Source: Candidatus Gastranaerophilales bacterium
GTDB taxonomy: Bacteria; Cyanobacteriota; Vampirovibrionia; Gastranaerophilales; JANQFW01
NCBI GenBank assembly: GCA_028277625.1
Contig: JANQFW010000099.1
Coordinates: forward strand, 1-49,468
DNA: 49,468 nt
Direction of reading: 5' to 3'
A program made the position numbers and the translations under genes. Under the pieces are notes generated by a model. That model searched no databases. It was not told the DNA's origin and saw nothing but the letters and a program-made list of their open reading frames with translations. This document shows positions 16,357-24,838 of this stretch, piece by piece; position 1 is the stretch's first letter; each line of letters starts with the position of its first letter.

Positions 16357-16382
16357 AAAGGGGGAGGATTAGTCCCCCCTTT
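16357..16382 (-). terminator. Terminator-like hairpin between large and small aconitase-type subunits
   Basis: On the minus strand AAAGGGGG pairs with CCCCCTTT around a 10-base loop, and TTTTTTAATAATT follows. It overlaps the stop codon of the large subunit and precedes the small subunit. It may be a partial terminator that sets the subunit ratio, or an mRNA-stabilising hairpin. Confidence 0.6.
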
Positions 16383-17682
16383 ATGATAAATAACTTTCAA
16401 ACGGATAAACACCCTGTGAAGAAGGTGATGACATTATCTCTCTAGGGTCAGATATATGACCTGTTATCGCACTATAAGCTGCGGTTGCAGGTGAACTCAG
16501 GTAAATTTGACCTTTAGGGTTGCCCATTCTTCCTTGGAAGTTTCTATTTTGAGTAGCCAGACAAACTTCATCGTCACCTAGTATACCTGCATGAACACCA
16601 ACACAAGGACCACATCCGGGTGCTAGTACAGATGCTCCGGCTTCAACAAATATTCTTATTAAGCCTTCTTTTATAGCTTGCAAATAAATATCTTTAGATG
16701 CCGGTACAACAATAAGTCTTACATCACTGTGTACTTGCTGATTTTCTAGGATTTGTGCTGCAATTCTTAAGTCTTCAATTCTACCGTTTGTACAGGTGCC
16801 AATAAACACTTGATCAATTTTAATATCTTTCAATTGGTCAACAGTAGCTGTATTATCAACAGCATGAGGTTTAGATACAGTTGGTTTTACTTGAGATGCG
16901 TCTATAGTTATGACTCGTTCGTAAATAGCATCTGGATCAGCAGTTATTTCTCTGAATTTATCACCTCTACCTCGAGAAATGAGGTACTCTTTAGTAATAT
17001 GATCAGATTCTATCAGACCTGCTTTTGCTCCTGCTTCAACAGCCATATTTGATAGAGTAAACCTATCAGCCATTGACATATGTTTAATTGTCTCACCGCA
17101 GAATTCTAAAGACTTATAAGTTGCGCCATCAGCTCTAATTAGTCCTACTAAATGCAAAATCAGGTCTTTTGCCCCCACTCCTGGAGCTAAGTTTCCGTTA
17201 ACTACAATTTTAAAGGTTTCTGGAACTTTTAACCAAACTTTGCCTAATGCAATAGCAATACCTACATCAGTAGACCCCATACCTGTTGCAAAAGCACCTA
17301 GTGCTCCAGAGGTGCAGGTATGAGAATCTGCACCTACAAGTATTTCACCAGGGTTAACATAATCTTCAATTAATCTTTGATGGCATACACCTTGCCCTGT
17401 TTCAGAAAGGATTGCACCAGTTTTTTTAGCAAAATCTCTTAGTATTCTATGTGCATTTGAAAGTTCTTTTCTGGGACTGGGAGATGCATGATCTATAAAT
17501 AATATTGTTCTTTCAGGGTTTGCTGCTTGCTCAAGATTAATTTTTTGTATTTCTTGTATTGTTAATGGACCTGTACCATCTTGTACTGCTGTAACATCAA
17601 CATTTGCAACAACAAAGTCTCCTGCTTTTACATCTTTATTAGAATGTTCACCTATTATTTTTTCTACAATAGTTTTTCCCAT
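16381..17682 (-). CDS. Aconitase/homoaconitase-type large subunit (LeuC family)
   Basis: A 433-aa [4Fe-4S] hydro-lyase large subunit. Cluster cysteines are visible in FIGTCTNGRIEDL and in the pair of APGCGPC. GADSHTC and ATGMGSTDVGIA are conserved substrate segments. It isomerises a hydroxy acid together with the LeuD-type subunit downstream. Lying between a citrate/homocitrate-type synthase and an isocitrate dehydrogenase with an isocitrate-type loop, it is most likely an aconitase of the LeuC type. Homoaconitase remains possible. ATG at 17682 follows AAGGA. Confidence 0.85.
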   Translation of the reverse strand: MGKTIVEKIIGEHSNKDVKAGDFVVANVDVTAVQDGTGPLTIQEIQKINLEQAANPERTILFIDHASPSPRKELSNAHRILRDFAKKTGAILSETGQGVCHQRLIEDYVNPGEILVGADSHTCTSGALGAFATGMGSTDVGIAIALGKVWLKVPETFKIVVNGNLAPGVGAKDLILHLVGLIRADGATYKSLEFCGETIKHMSMADRFTLSNMAVEAGAKAGLIESDHITKEYLISRGRGDKFREITADPDAIYERVITIDASQVKPTVSKPHAVDNTATVDQLKDIKIDQVFIGTCTNGRIEDLRIAAQILENQQVHSDVRLIVVPASKDIYLQAIKEGLIRIFVEAGASVLAPGCGPCVGVHAGILGDDEVCLATQNRNFQGRMGNPKGQIYLSSPATAAYSAITGHISDPREIMSSPSSQGVYPFESYLS

Positions 17683-17714
17683 TTAAACTATCCTTTTGTT
17701 TATCTCTCTATTAT

Positions 17715-19037
17715 TTATCCTGCAACTTCTGCTGCTGCGCATTTTTTTACGTCTTGTTCGATTCTTTTCTTCAGCTCGCCAACAGGTAAATAATATGGAG
17801 TCACTGTCATTATTTTTGCAGCAATATCAGGATACATATAGATAAACTTAAGTTCGTTATCCATCAATGGTTTTTGGGTGTGAACATTTGCGTATCTTGC
17901 TAATTCTAAGATATTTCTAGCTTCGTCCTCATCGTGGAATTCTAGTTCTAGTTTTTCGTAAACATCTCTAAAGCCTTTGATTCCACCATACTCACCAGTG
18001 GTAATCATACGACCTGTTTCAATTTCTTCAGGTTCTCCACGACCAAGTTCTTCAAATTCGTATAATTCATAATTTTTTCTGTCTTTTAGTGCGCCATCTG
18101 CATGAATACCGGATTCGTGAGCAAAAGCATTATCTCCTACTGCTACTTGATTAACCGGAATTGGCACATCAAAAGCGTATGATGTATATTTTGCTAATCT
18201 CCAGATTACGCTTAGATCAATATTTGGGTCTAAAACGTATTTATCTTTAAATCCGCTTGATTTTAATACACCTAGTACAACAGATGCTAAATCTGCGTTA
18301 CCTGATCTTTCGCCCATGCCATTAATTGCAGTGTTGATATAAGCGTCTACACCTGCATCAATAGCAGCTTGTGCTCCTGCAACAGAATTGCCGGCAGCCA
18401 TCCCAAGGTCGTTATGACAGTGTAATTCAACATCCATTTGTGTTTCTTGTGCTAATTTATAAATTCTGTTATATGTTGTTAAAGGATCGTCGTATCCTAA
18501 TGTATCACAGTATCTAATTCTGTGTGCTCCTGCTTCTTTAGCAGCTTTACCTAATTTTATTAAATATTCTTCGTCTGTTCTTGATGCATCTTCTGCATTA
18601 ACCCCAATAATTTGAGCTCCACAGGTTTGTGCTGCATCAATAGCTTCAACTACTTGTTTAATGATATCATCTTTGTTTTTTCTTCCACCAAATTTACCCT
18701 GAATCATTTGATCAGATGTGGAAATTGATAAGTTAACAAATTTTAATCTTGGTACATTTTGAAATGCTTGGAAAACGTCGCTAGCAAGCGCTCTCATCCA
18801 TCCGCTTAATTTTGTTTTTGTAATAGCGCCTCTATCAACTAACTCTAAGTTGGCATTTAAGTAATTAATTTCGTGCCTTGTTGTTGGGAACCCAAACTCT
18901 GACTGAGCAATTCCCATTTCATTTAAAAGTAGATTAATCATGGTTTTTTGCAGCTTTGCTAAGCCTAACCTTGAAGTTTGTACTCCATCTCTGTTTGTAA
19001 CATCTACTATATATATTGTATTCTTCGATTTTTCCAA
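17715..19037 (-). CDS. Homocitrate synthase family enzyme, candidate Re-citrate synthase
   Basis: A 440-aa TIM-barrel acyltransferase of the LeuA/homocitrate synthase family. RDGVQTSR near residue 17 carries the first metal/substrate residues, ELHCHNDLGMAAGN supplies the HxH metal ligands, and HESGIHADG is typical. The family includes Re-face citrate synthases that replace GltA in some anaerobes, and the DGVQTSR and QSEFGFPTTRHE segments resemble those as I recall them. It heads a cluster ending in isocitrate dehydrogenase. The start is TTG at 19037, supported by AAAGGAGG at normal spacing. Homocitrate synthase is the main alternative. Confidence 0.78.
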   Translation of the reverse strand: MEKSKNTIYIVDVTNRDGVQTSRLGLAKLQKTMINLLLNEMGIAQSEFGFPTTRHEINYLNANLELVDRGAITKTKLSGWMRALASDVFQAFQNVPRLKFVNLSISTSDQMIQGKFGGRKNKDDIIKQVVEAIDAAQTCGAQIIGVNAEDASRTDEEYLIKLGKAAKEAGAHRIRYCDTLGYDDPLTTYNRIYKLAQETQMDVELHCHNDLGMAAGNSVAGAQAAIDAGVDAYINTAINGMGERSGNADLASVVLGVLKSSGFKDKYVLDPNIDLSVIWRLAKYTSYAFDVPIPVNQVAVGDNAFAHESGIHADGALKDRKNYELYEFEELGRGEPEEIETGRMITTGEYGGIKGFRDVYEKLELEFHDEDEARNILELARYANVHTQKPLMDNELKFIYMYPDIAAKIMTVTPYYLPVGELKKRIEQDVKKCAAAEVAG

Positions 19038-19231
19038 ATTAAACCTCCTTTAATCCAGATTTATAAATACCTAACTCGAAGTTTATGGTATACTAACACC
19101 ATTATTTTATATTTAGCTAAAATAGTAAAGTAAATCAATAGCTCAAAACAATTTTTATAAAAATTTGATTTAAATATTATCCTATTTGTCTTACAATGCA
19201 ATTGATTGAGCGAAAGTTAAGGAATATTAAC

Positions 19232-20455
19232 ATGCAAAAAACACCCAGAGGCATGAGACTTCATATAGGAATTTTTGGAAAACGAAATGCTGGAAAATCA
19301 AGCTTATTAAATAAATTAACTAATCAAGATATCTCAATTGTATCAGAAATGGCTGGAACTACTACTGATCCGGTAGAAAAAGCCTTGGAATTATTGCCTT
19401 TAGGCCCAGTGTTATTTGTAGATACAGCTGGAATTGATGATGAAGGTTCTATAGGCGAGATGCGAATTCAAAAAACTCTGGGTATTATTGATAGAACAGA
19501 CCTTGCGATAATTGTTTGTGACTCAAGCGGATGGGACGATTTTGAATTAAAACTTTATAAAATTTTTAAAGAAAGAAATATTCCTGTAATTTGCGTAATC
19601 AATAAAGTGGATATAAATAAACCAAATGAATCAGTTATAAATAAAATAAAAGAATTAGAAACTGATTTTGTATGTCTTTCTGCTATGACTGGTGAAGGCG
19701 TAGATGGCTTAAAACAAAAAATAATAGCGTTAGCGCCGGATGAGTTTATAACACCCCCTGCAATCGTCTCTGATTTGCTTCCTGCTGGAGAATTAGCATT
19801 ATTAGTCGTCCCAATAGATTTGGAAGCTCCAAAAGGTAGATTAATACTACCTCAGGTTCAAACAATAAGAGATTTACTGGACAATGATTCAATGGTAATG
19901 GTGGTAAAAGAAAGAGAGTTAAGAGATGCTATTAATCGCTTAAATAAACCGCCTTATTTGGTTATAACAGATTCTCAGGCTTTTTTAAAAGTCTCTGCGG
20001 ACGTGCCTAAGGATGTTAAGCTAACTTCTTTCTCTATTTTATTTGCTAGATTAAAAGGTGATTTAAAAGAATTTGTAAAAGGTGCTGTTGCAATAGATGA
20101 TCTTGAGTCAGGTGATAAAGTTTTAGTTTGTGAGTCTTGTTCCCATCATTCTATTGGAGATGACATTGGTAGAGTGAAAATCCCAAGATGGCTTAACCAA
20201 TACGTTGGTGGCAAGTTGGATTTTGAATTTTATGCCGGGCATGACTTCCCAAGTGATTTAAAAGAAAAAAATTATAAGCTCATCATCCACTGCGGGGCAT
20301 GTATGACAAACAGACGAGAAGTTTTAACTAGAATAATGAAAGCAAGCGCAGCAGGCATACCAATTACAAACTATGGATTAACCATTGCATACTCTCTTGG
20401 TATATTTGAAAGAGCTTTGCAGCCGTTTCCATTTGCGATGGAAGTCTTAAGTTGA
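19232..20455 (+). CDS. hydF: [FeFe]-hydrogenase maturation GTPase HydF
   Basis: A 407-aa scaffold GTPase on which the diiron subcluster of [FeFe]-hydrogenase is assembled. Domains are an N-terminal GTPase with P-loop GKRNAGKSS (about 16-24) and DTAGIDDEG, a middle dimerisation domain, and a C-terminal cluster domain. The latter has CESCSHH and HCGAC, the C-x-H...H-C-x2-C ligand set. ATG at 19196 is upstream in frame, but TAAGGA sits 8 bases before ATG 19232 and that start gives the family length. hydE, hydG and the hydrogenase are not in the window. Confidence 0.94.
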   Translation: MQKTPRGMRLHIGIFGKRNAGKSSLLNKLTNQDISIVSEMAGTTTDPVEKALELLPLGPVLFVDTAGIDDEGSIGEMRIQKTLGIIDRTDLAIIVCDSSGWDDFELKLYKIFKERNIPVICVINKVDINKPNESVINKIKELETDFVCLSAMTGEGVDGLKQKIIALAPDEFITPPAIVSDLLPAGELALLVVPIDLEAPKGRLILPQVQTIRDLLDNDSMVMVVKERELRDAINRLNKPPYLVITDSQAFLKVSADVPKDVKLTSFSILFARLKGDLKEFVKGAVAIDDLESGDKVLVCESCSHHSIGDDIGRVKIPRWLNQYVGGKLDFEFYAGHDFPSDLKEKNYKLIIHCGACMTNRREVLTRIMKASAAGIPITNYGLTIAYSLGIFERALQPFPFAMEVLS

Positions 20456-20508
20456 TTTTTTAAAATTCGTAAAAAATTAAAAACTTTATTATTATTCCTT
20501 TTTAAAGA

Positions 20509-21627
20509 CTATAAAGGAAATAAAAATCTATAAATTGCAACAATAAATAAATTTAAAAGGGATAAAGGCAATAAAAATTTCCAGCTAAAATTCATTAGCT
20601 GATCAGCCCTTAGTCTTGGTAACGATGCTCTTATCCACATTATCAAAAATATAAGTAAATAAGTTTTGAGCATAAGCCACGCTATTTGCTCAATATTAAC
20701 AAATAAATTTAAAACTATTTGGCTATTAATAATATTTTTAAAAATTAATAAAGATAAATAGTCATTAAATGGCGATAAATAACCACCAAAGAATAATACA
20801 GAAATCAAAACGCATATTATAAACAAAGCTGCATACTCAGCAAGAAAGAATAAAGCAAATTTCATGCCAGAGTATTCTGTATTGTAACCGCTAACCAGTT
20901 CACTTTCAGCTTCTGGTAAGTCAAAAGGAATTCTATTTATCTCTGCTAAAGAACATATGAAAAATACTACAAGCCCTATTGCGGCAGGACACATATTCCA
21001 GCTAAAAATATTCCAGTTTAAAAAAGCATTATTTACAACTCCACCAGACTGCCCTTGGACAATTGTAGGCAGGTTCATTGAACCAGCTAGAACACATATG
21101 CCTATCGCAGAAAGCACAAGGGGAATTTCGTAGCTTATAGCCTGAGCCGTCCCTCTAATACCGCCAAGTAAAGAGTATTTATTATTGCTAGCCCAGCCTG
21201 ACAAGATAATTCCAATAGTGGATATTGAAGAAATTCCTAGTATCAAAAATAACCCGGCAGCAGCGTTTATAGCGATTAGACTTTCGCTGAATGGAATTAA
21301 GCCATAAACTGCCATAACAGGTGCAAAAAATATAATAGGCGCAATTGTAAATAATATTTTATTTGTATTGGTCGCCATTATATCTTCTTTGAATAGCAAT
21401 TTTATTGCATCTGCAAAGGTTTGAAAAAAGCCGTTAGGTCCAACTCTGTTTGGGCCTTTTCTTACAGTAAGTAATGCTAATAATTTTCTTTCTAATAAAA
21501 CAAGAAAAATAACAACAATAACTAAAACCGCAGCAACACCAATAAATGGAAATACAGGCCAGCTAATTTGAGCTAGTATTGTTGGTATATGTAAATATTC
21601 AAATATTTTTATGTATAATTCGTACAT
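20509..21627 (-). CDS. nuoH: NADH-quinone oxidoreductase subunit H
   Basis: A 372-aa polytopic subunit at the junction of the membrane and peripheral arms, forming part of the quinone chamber. LLERKLLALLTVRKGPNRVG, FQTFADAIKLLFKED and LPEAESELVSGYNTEYSG are the standard NuoH motifs. A TTG at 21651 overlaps nuoD, but GGAG upstream of ATG 21627 selects the latter. It is the last gene of the visible nuo cluster and converges with hydF. NuoI and the proton-pumping J-N subunits do not follow. Confidence 0.95.
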   Translation of the reverse strand: MYELYIKIFEYLHIPTILAQISWPVFPFIGVAAVLVIVVIFLVLLERKLLALLTVRKGPNRVGPNGFFQTFADAIKLLFKEDIMATNTNKILFTIAPIIFFAPVMAVYGLIPFSESLIAINAAAGLFLILGISSISTIGIILSGWASNNKYSLLGGIRGTAQAISYEIPLVLSAIGICVLAGSMNLPTIVQGQSGGVVNNAFLNWNIFSWNMCPAAIGLVVFFICSLAEINRIPFDLPEAESELVSGYNTEYSGMKFALFFLAEYAALFIICVLISVLFFGGYLSPFNDYLSLLIFKNIINSQIVLNLFVNIEQIAWLMLKTYLLIFLIMWIRASLPRLRADQLMNFSWKFLLPLSLLNLFIVAIYRFLFPL

Positions 21628-21640
21628 TTTTTGACTCCGA

Positions 21641-22825
21641 TTATCTGTCAACTTCGGGGAGTATAACGTCTAAGCTGCCAAATATAGCCATAAGATCTGA
21701 ATAAAGGCTACCTTTTGCAAGTTCGGGCAATACTTGAACATTAGAAAACGAAGGTGCTCTCCATCGTATCCTATATGGATTTTTGCTGCCATCACTTACC
21801 AAGTAACAACTTGTTATTCCTCTTGGCGACTCTATCAAAGATGTTACTTCGCCTTTTGGCGGTTTAAAGTTAACAAGATTTATGCTTTTATCTGTCAAAA
21901 GTGTATCAAATCCGCAGTATTTACAATTTTCATCACTGCAATTGCAGTTAGTTCTTTTAACAAATAGCTTGTCTGGCGTTCCTCCAGGCAACTTGTCTAT
22001 TGCTTGAAGAACTATATCAATAGACTGCCTCATTTCATCAAGTCGAATCAAGTACCTGTGGTAGCAGTCTCCATTTTCTCTGGTGCAAACATCAAAATTA
22101 AATTCACTATAAACAGAATATCCAGGTTCTTCCCTCAAATCGATTTTAACACCGGACGCTCTTAAATTTGGTCCGGTTATTCCATAGTCCAAGGCAACTT
22201 CTTTAGTCAAAATCCCTACGCCTTTAGTTCTTTCTAAAAATATAGGATTTTTAGTTATTATAGCCTCGTATTCATTGAATAAATCAGGTAACTCTGTGCA
22301 TAACTTTTTGACCTTATTAAGCCAATTAGGAGGGAAATCTTGTTTAACCCCGCCAAAACAGTAAAAATTATATAATAATCTGGCACCTGCTATTTCTTCA
22401 AAAAGGCTTAGCAATTTTTCCCTATCCCTAAATGTATAAAATAGTGGCGATGTTGCACCAAGATCTAATAAAAATGTTCCTAACCATAGCAAGTGAGAAC
22501 TTATTCTGTTAAGTTCCATTGTTATCACTCGAATATATTCAGCACGTCTCGGTACTTTGATTTCAGCTATTGACTCAACTGCATAGCAAAATGAAGCAAG
22601 GTTAAAGAAACTGGATAAATAATCCACTCTGTCAACCATTGGTAAATACTGATAATAAGTCCTTGACTCTGCCAGTTTTTCCATACCACGATGCAAATAT
22701 CCTATAACAGGCTCTATACTTGTTATAATTTCGCCTTCCAAGTCAATTATAAGCCTTAGTACTCCGTGTGTACTAGGGTGTTGAGGGCCAACATTTATTC
22801 TCATTTGTTTTGTTTGTGTTTGCAT
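21641..22825 (-). CDS. nuoD: NADH-quinone oxidoreductase subunit D, with Cys-rich insertion
   Basis: A 394-aa peripheral-arm subunit contributing the quinone-site His and Tyr. MRINVGPQHPSTHGVLRL, GYLHRGMEKLAE and the C-terminal Asp-Arg are canonical. Near residue 300, between the LPGGTPDKL segment and the RGITSCYLVSDG segment, there is an extra cysteine cluster, CNCSDENCKYC, which I do not associate with NuoD. GTG at 22852 would overlap nuoC; AGAGGA precedes ATG 22825, which is preferred and leaves an 11-base gap after nuoC. Confidence 0.93.
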   Translation of the reverse strand: MQTQTKQMRINVGPQHPSTHGVLRLIIDLEGEIITSIEPVIGYLHRGMEKLAESRTYYQYLPMVDRVDYLSSFFNLASFCYAVESIAEIKVPRRAEYIRVITMELNRISSHLLWLGTFLLDLGATSPLFYTFRDREKLLSLFEEIAGARLLYNFYCFGGVKQDFPPNWLNKVKKLCTELPDLFNEYEAIITKNPIFLERTKGVGILTKEVALDYGITGPNLRASGVKIDLREEPGYSVYSEFNFDVCTRENGDCYHRYLIRLDEMRQSIDIVLQAIDKLPGGTPDKLFVKRTNCNCSDENCKYCGFDTLLTDKSINLVNFKPPKGEVTSLIESPRGITSCYLVSDGSKNPYRIRWRAPSFSNVQVLPELAKGSLYSDLMAIFGSLDVILPEVDR

Positions 22826-22836
22826 CTGAATTCCTC

Positions 22837-23325
22837 TTACCGTTGATTCCACGTTAATCGCTCATCGTCTTGAATATAGTCTTTTCTTAGAGGATGTCCT
22901 TGCCAATCATCTGTTAGCAAAATTCTTTTTAAATTAGGGTGATTTTTAAATTTTATCCCCATAAGGTCATAATTTTCTCTTTCATGCCAATTTGCAGCAG
23001 AATATATGTTTGCAATGCTTTCTATTGTAGGATTTTCCTTTGATAAGCTTGCTTTAATAACTATTTGATTTTTAAAAACCGAGTCAAGCAAGTGATAGGA
23101 AACTTCAAAATGCTCAGGAAAGTCTACACTGCTTACAGATAATAAAATATCAAACTTAACATCACTTTCTGTCTTAAAGAATTCAATGATTTTGCAAATA
23201 TGATCAGCGTCAACAATTATAATTGATGTCTCATTGTTATCTGATTTTTGCCATTCACAATTTATATTTAAGCTTTTAAGCTTTTTAAGAGTTTGATATT
23301 TTATTACACTAATTTTTTCCATCAT
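22837..23325 (-). CDS. nuoC: NADH-quinone oxidoreductase subunit C
   Basis: A 162-aa peripheral-arm subunit. The conserved core is ANWHERENYDLMGIKFKNHP, followed by RILLTDDWQGHPLRKDY, the family signature near the C-terminus. The region before it is divergent, as is usual. It lies between nuoB and nuoD. The upstream gap of 116 bases to nuoB holds a perfect 6-bp hairpin at 23364-23379. Two ATGs in a row (23325 and 23322) make the start uncertain by one residue. Confidence 0.93.
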   Translation of the reverse strand: MMEKISVIKYQTLKKLKSLNINCEWQKSDNNETSIIIVDADHICKIIEFFKTESDVKFDILLSVSSVDFPEHFEVSYHLLDSVFKNQIVIKASLSKENPTIESIANIYSAANWHERENYDLMGIKFKNHPNLKRILLTDDWQGHPLRKDYIQDDERLTWNQR

Positions 23326-23363
23326 TGCTATACGCTCACTTCTTGTTTATAACTGTCTTTTTG

Positions 23364-23379
23364 GGTGATACTCATCACC
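23364..23379. other. Perfect hairpin within the nuoB-nuoC gap
   Basis: GGTGAT-ACTC-ATCACC, a 6-bp perfect stem with a 4-base loop in an otherwise gene-free 116-base gap. On the plus strand TTTCTT follows. It could be an mRNA processing or stability element of the nuo transcript; function unknown. Confidence 0.35.
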
Positions 23380-23441
23380 TTTCTTACTGTCATCGCTATA
23401 AGCTTTTGATATAAATTAAGTTTACTTGTAAGCATCAGTAC

Positions 23442-24026
23442 TCAATTGGCCATTACCTCTTTTTGTATGCCCCAATGATAAATTTTCATACCCTCTAAGG
23501 GTAAAGCCAGCTCTGAGTCTTCACTATATTTTACTTTAGGCTTGTGGGCTTCTAAGTATTGTTTGCGCTCTAAAAGTGATTCTGTTTTCATTTTTTTCTG
23601 TAATTTCATAATTGCGTCTAAAAGGGCTTCAGGTCTTGGTGGACATCCAGGTAAGTAAACATCAACAGGTATTAACCTGTCTACGCCTTTTACCACAGAA
23701 TACGAGTCGTTCTCAAACATGCCGCCAGTAATAGTACAAGCGCCCATTGCAATTACATATTTAGGCTCTGGCATTTGTTCGTATAGTTGCACTACTGCTG
23801 GTGCCATTTTATGGGTAATTGTACCTGCTGTTATCATTAGGTCAGCTTGCCTTGGTGTTGCTCTGAATACTTCTGATCCAAATCTTGCAATATCATAGTT
23901 TGATGCACTAGTTGACATCATTTCTATAGCGCAACAAGATGTTGCAAAAGTCATTGGCCATACTGAGTTTGACCGTGCCCAATTATATATATAATCTACT
24001 GCTGTAAGAATTACTTTTATACTCAT
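23442..24026 (-). CDS. nuoB: NADH-quinone oxidoreductase subunit B
   Basis: A 194-aa peripheral-arm subunit that holds the terminal [4Fe-4S] cluster N2. Ligands are the adjacent cysteines in TSCCAIEMM, the Cys in MGACTITGG and the Cys in [11 protein letters not shown]. The C-terminal tail is longer than the core requires and charged. ATG at 24026 is preceded by AAGGAGA. It follows nuoA by 46 bases. Confidence 0.96.
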   Translation of the reverse strand: MSIKVILTAVDYIYNWARSNSVWPMTFATSCCAIEMMSTSASNYDIARFGSEVFRATPRQADLMITAGTITHKMAPAVVQLYEQMPEPKYVIAMGACTITGGMFENDSYSVVKGVDRLIPVDVYLPGCPPRPEALLDAIMKLQKKMKTESLLERKQYLEAHKPKVKYSEDSELALPLEGMKIYHWGIQKEVMAN

Positions 24027-24072
24027 ACACCCACATCTCCTTAATTTGTTGTCTTATGGCATTTAATTTTAT

Positions 24073-24435
24073 TTATTTCCACTTTAAAAAGTCTTTTTTC
24101 CACACGTAAACTAGTCCTAAAACCAGTATTAAAATAAATACAATCGCTTCTATTAGCGCAAATAAACCTAATTTATTATAGGTTACAGCCCATGGAAATA
24201 AAAAAATTGCTTCAATATCAAATATTATAAACATTAAGGCATACATATAGTATTTGACATCAAATTGAAGTCTGGAGTCACCAAATGTTTTCATTCCACA
24301 TTCGTAGGTAGAATTTTTATTTTTGTTTGGTGCTTTTGGGTGCACAACCCAAGATGTTGTTATTGCAGCCATAGCAAAAGCAACAGAAAACAATATAAAT
24401 GCAAATAAAATTCCGTATCCTTGAATATAAAACAT
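24073..24435 (-). CDS. nuoA: NADH-quinone oxidoreductase subunit A
   Basis: A 120-aa three-helix membrane subunit. YECGMKTFGDSRLQFDVKYYM holds the conserved Cys loop, and FDIEAIFLFPWAV is the second hallmark. It is the first gene of the nuo cluster. Its start codon is directly abutted by the structured repeat at 24435-24539, whose GGGGGTAG stretch lies at about the right distance to act as, or influence, the ribosome binding site. Confidence 0.95.
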   Translation of the reverse strand: MFYIQGYGILFAFILFSVAFAMAAITTSWVVHPKAPNKNKNSTYECGMKTFGDSRLQFDVKYYMYALMFIIFDIEAIFLFPWAVTYNKLGLFALIEAIVFILILVLGLVYVWKKDFLKWK

Positions 24436-24539
24436 TTTTTATATCTACCCCCTACCCCCTTATCAAGGAGGAGTTTTTCTTTTGGGTTTGCTTTGAATCA
24501 GCTACGCTGACTTGCTCGCCCTTTTACTTTTTAAGTTTT
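24435..24539 (-). repeat. Structured dispersed repeat, copy 2 (abutting the nuoA start)
   Basis: Second copy of the element at 14449-14544. On the minus strand it has AAGGGCGAGCAAG, a hairpin TCAGC-GTA-GCTGA replacing the CGGCAAAACCG of copy 1, CTCCTT that can pair with AAGGGG, then GGGGGTAGGGGGTAGATATA followed by an A-run. The sequence differs while the hairpin is kept, which suggests the structure matters. Confidence 0.75.
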
Positions 24540-24838
24540 AAAAGTACTCAATAAAATTTTAGCTTATAGGTCCTTAAAAGTACAGTATTGGTATATTGAG
24601 TTCTGATACTTTCAAATAAATTTAAAGTATACTAAAGCTTATAGCGATTATAGAAAAATTTTTATGCTTATCATCAAATGCATAATTCTTAACATTTTTA
24701 TATCTATATCTAAAAGAAAAATTGTAACGATATATAAATTTAATGCTTGAATTTTATCAATTTAAGAAATTGAGTAGATTTAATTCTTGTAATTTTTGTT
24801 TTGTATATTTAGAGAGTAGACTTATTGGGGAGTAGTAT
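24540..24838. other. AT-rich divergent intergenic region, nuoA to ROK-like gene
   Basis: With the repeat this gap is 403 bases. It presumably carries divergent promoters, but I cannot pick a convincing -35/-10 pair. A 28-codon frame at 24664-24750 lacks a ribosome binding site. No RNA gene was recognised. Confidence 0.4.

Noticed and set aside
14560-19037. Leucine biosynthesis operon (leuA, leuC, leuD, leuB)
   Set aside because: The dehydrogenase substrate loop is isocitrate-type and the small-subunit loop is HLRT, neither expected for isopropylmalate enzymes.
24664-24750. A 28-codon ORF in the gap before the ROK-like gene
   Set aside because: No ribosome binding site, AT-rich low-complexity content and no recognisable features.
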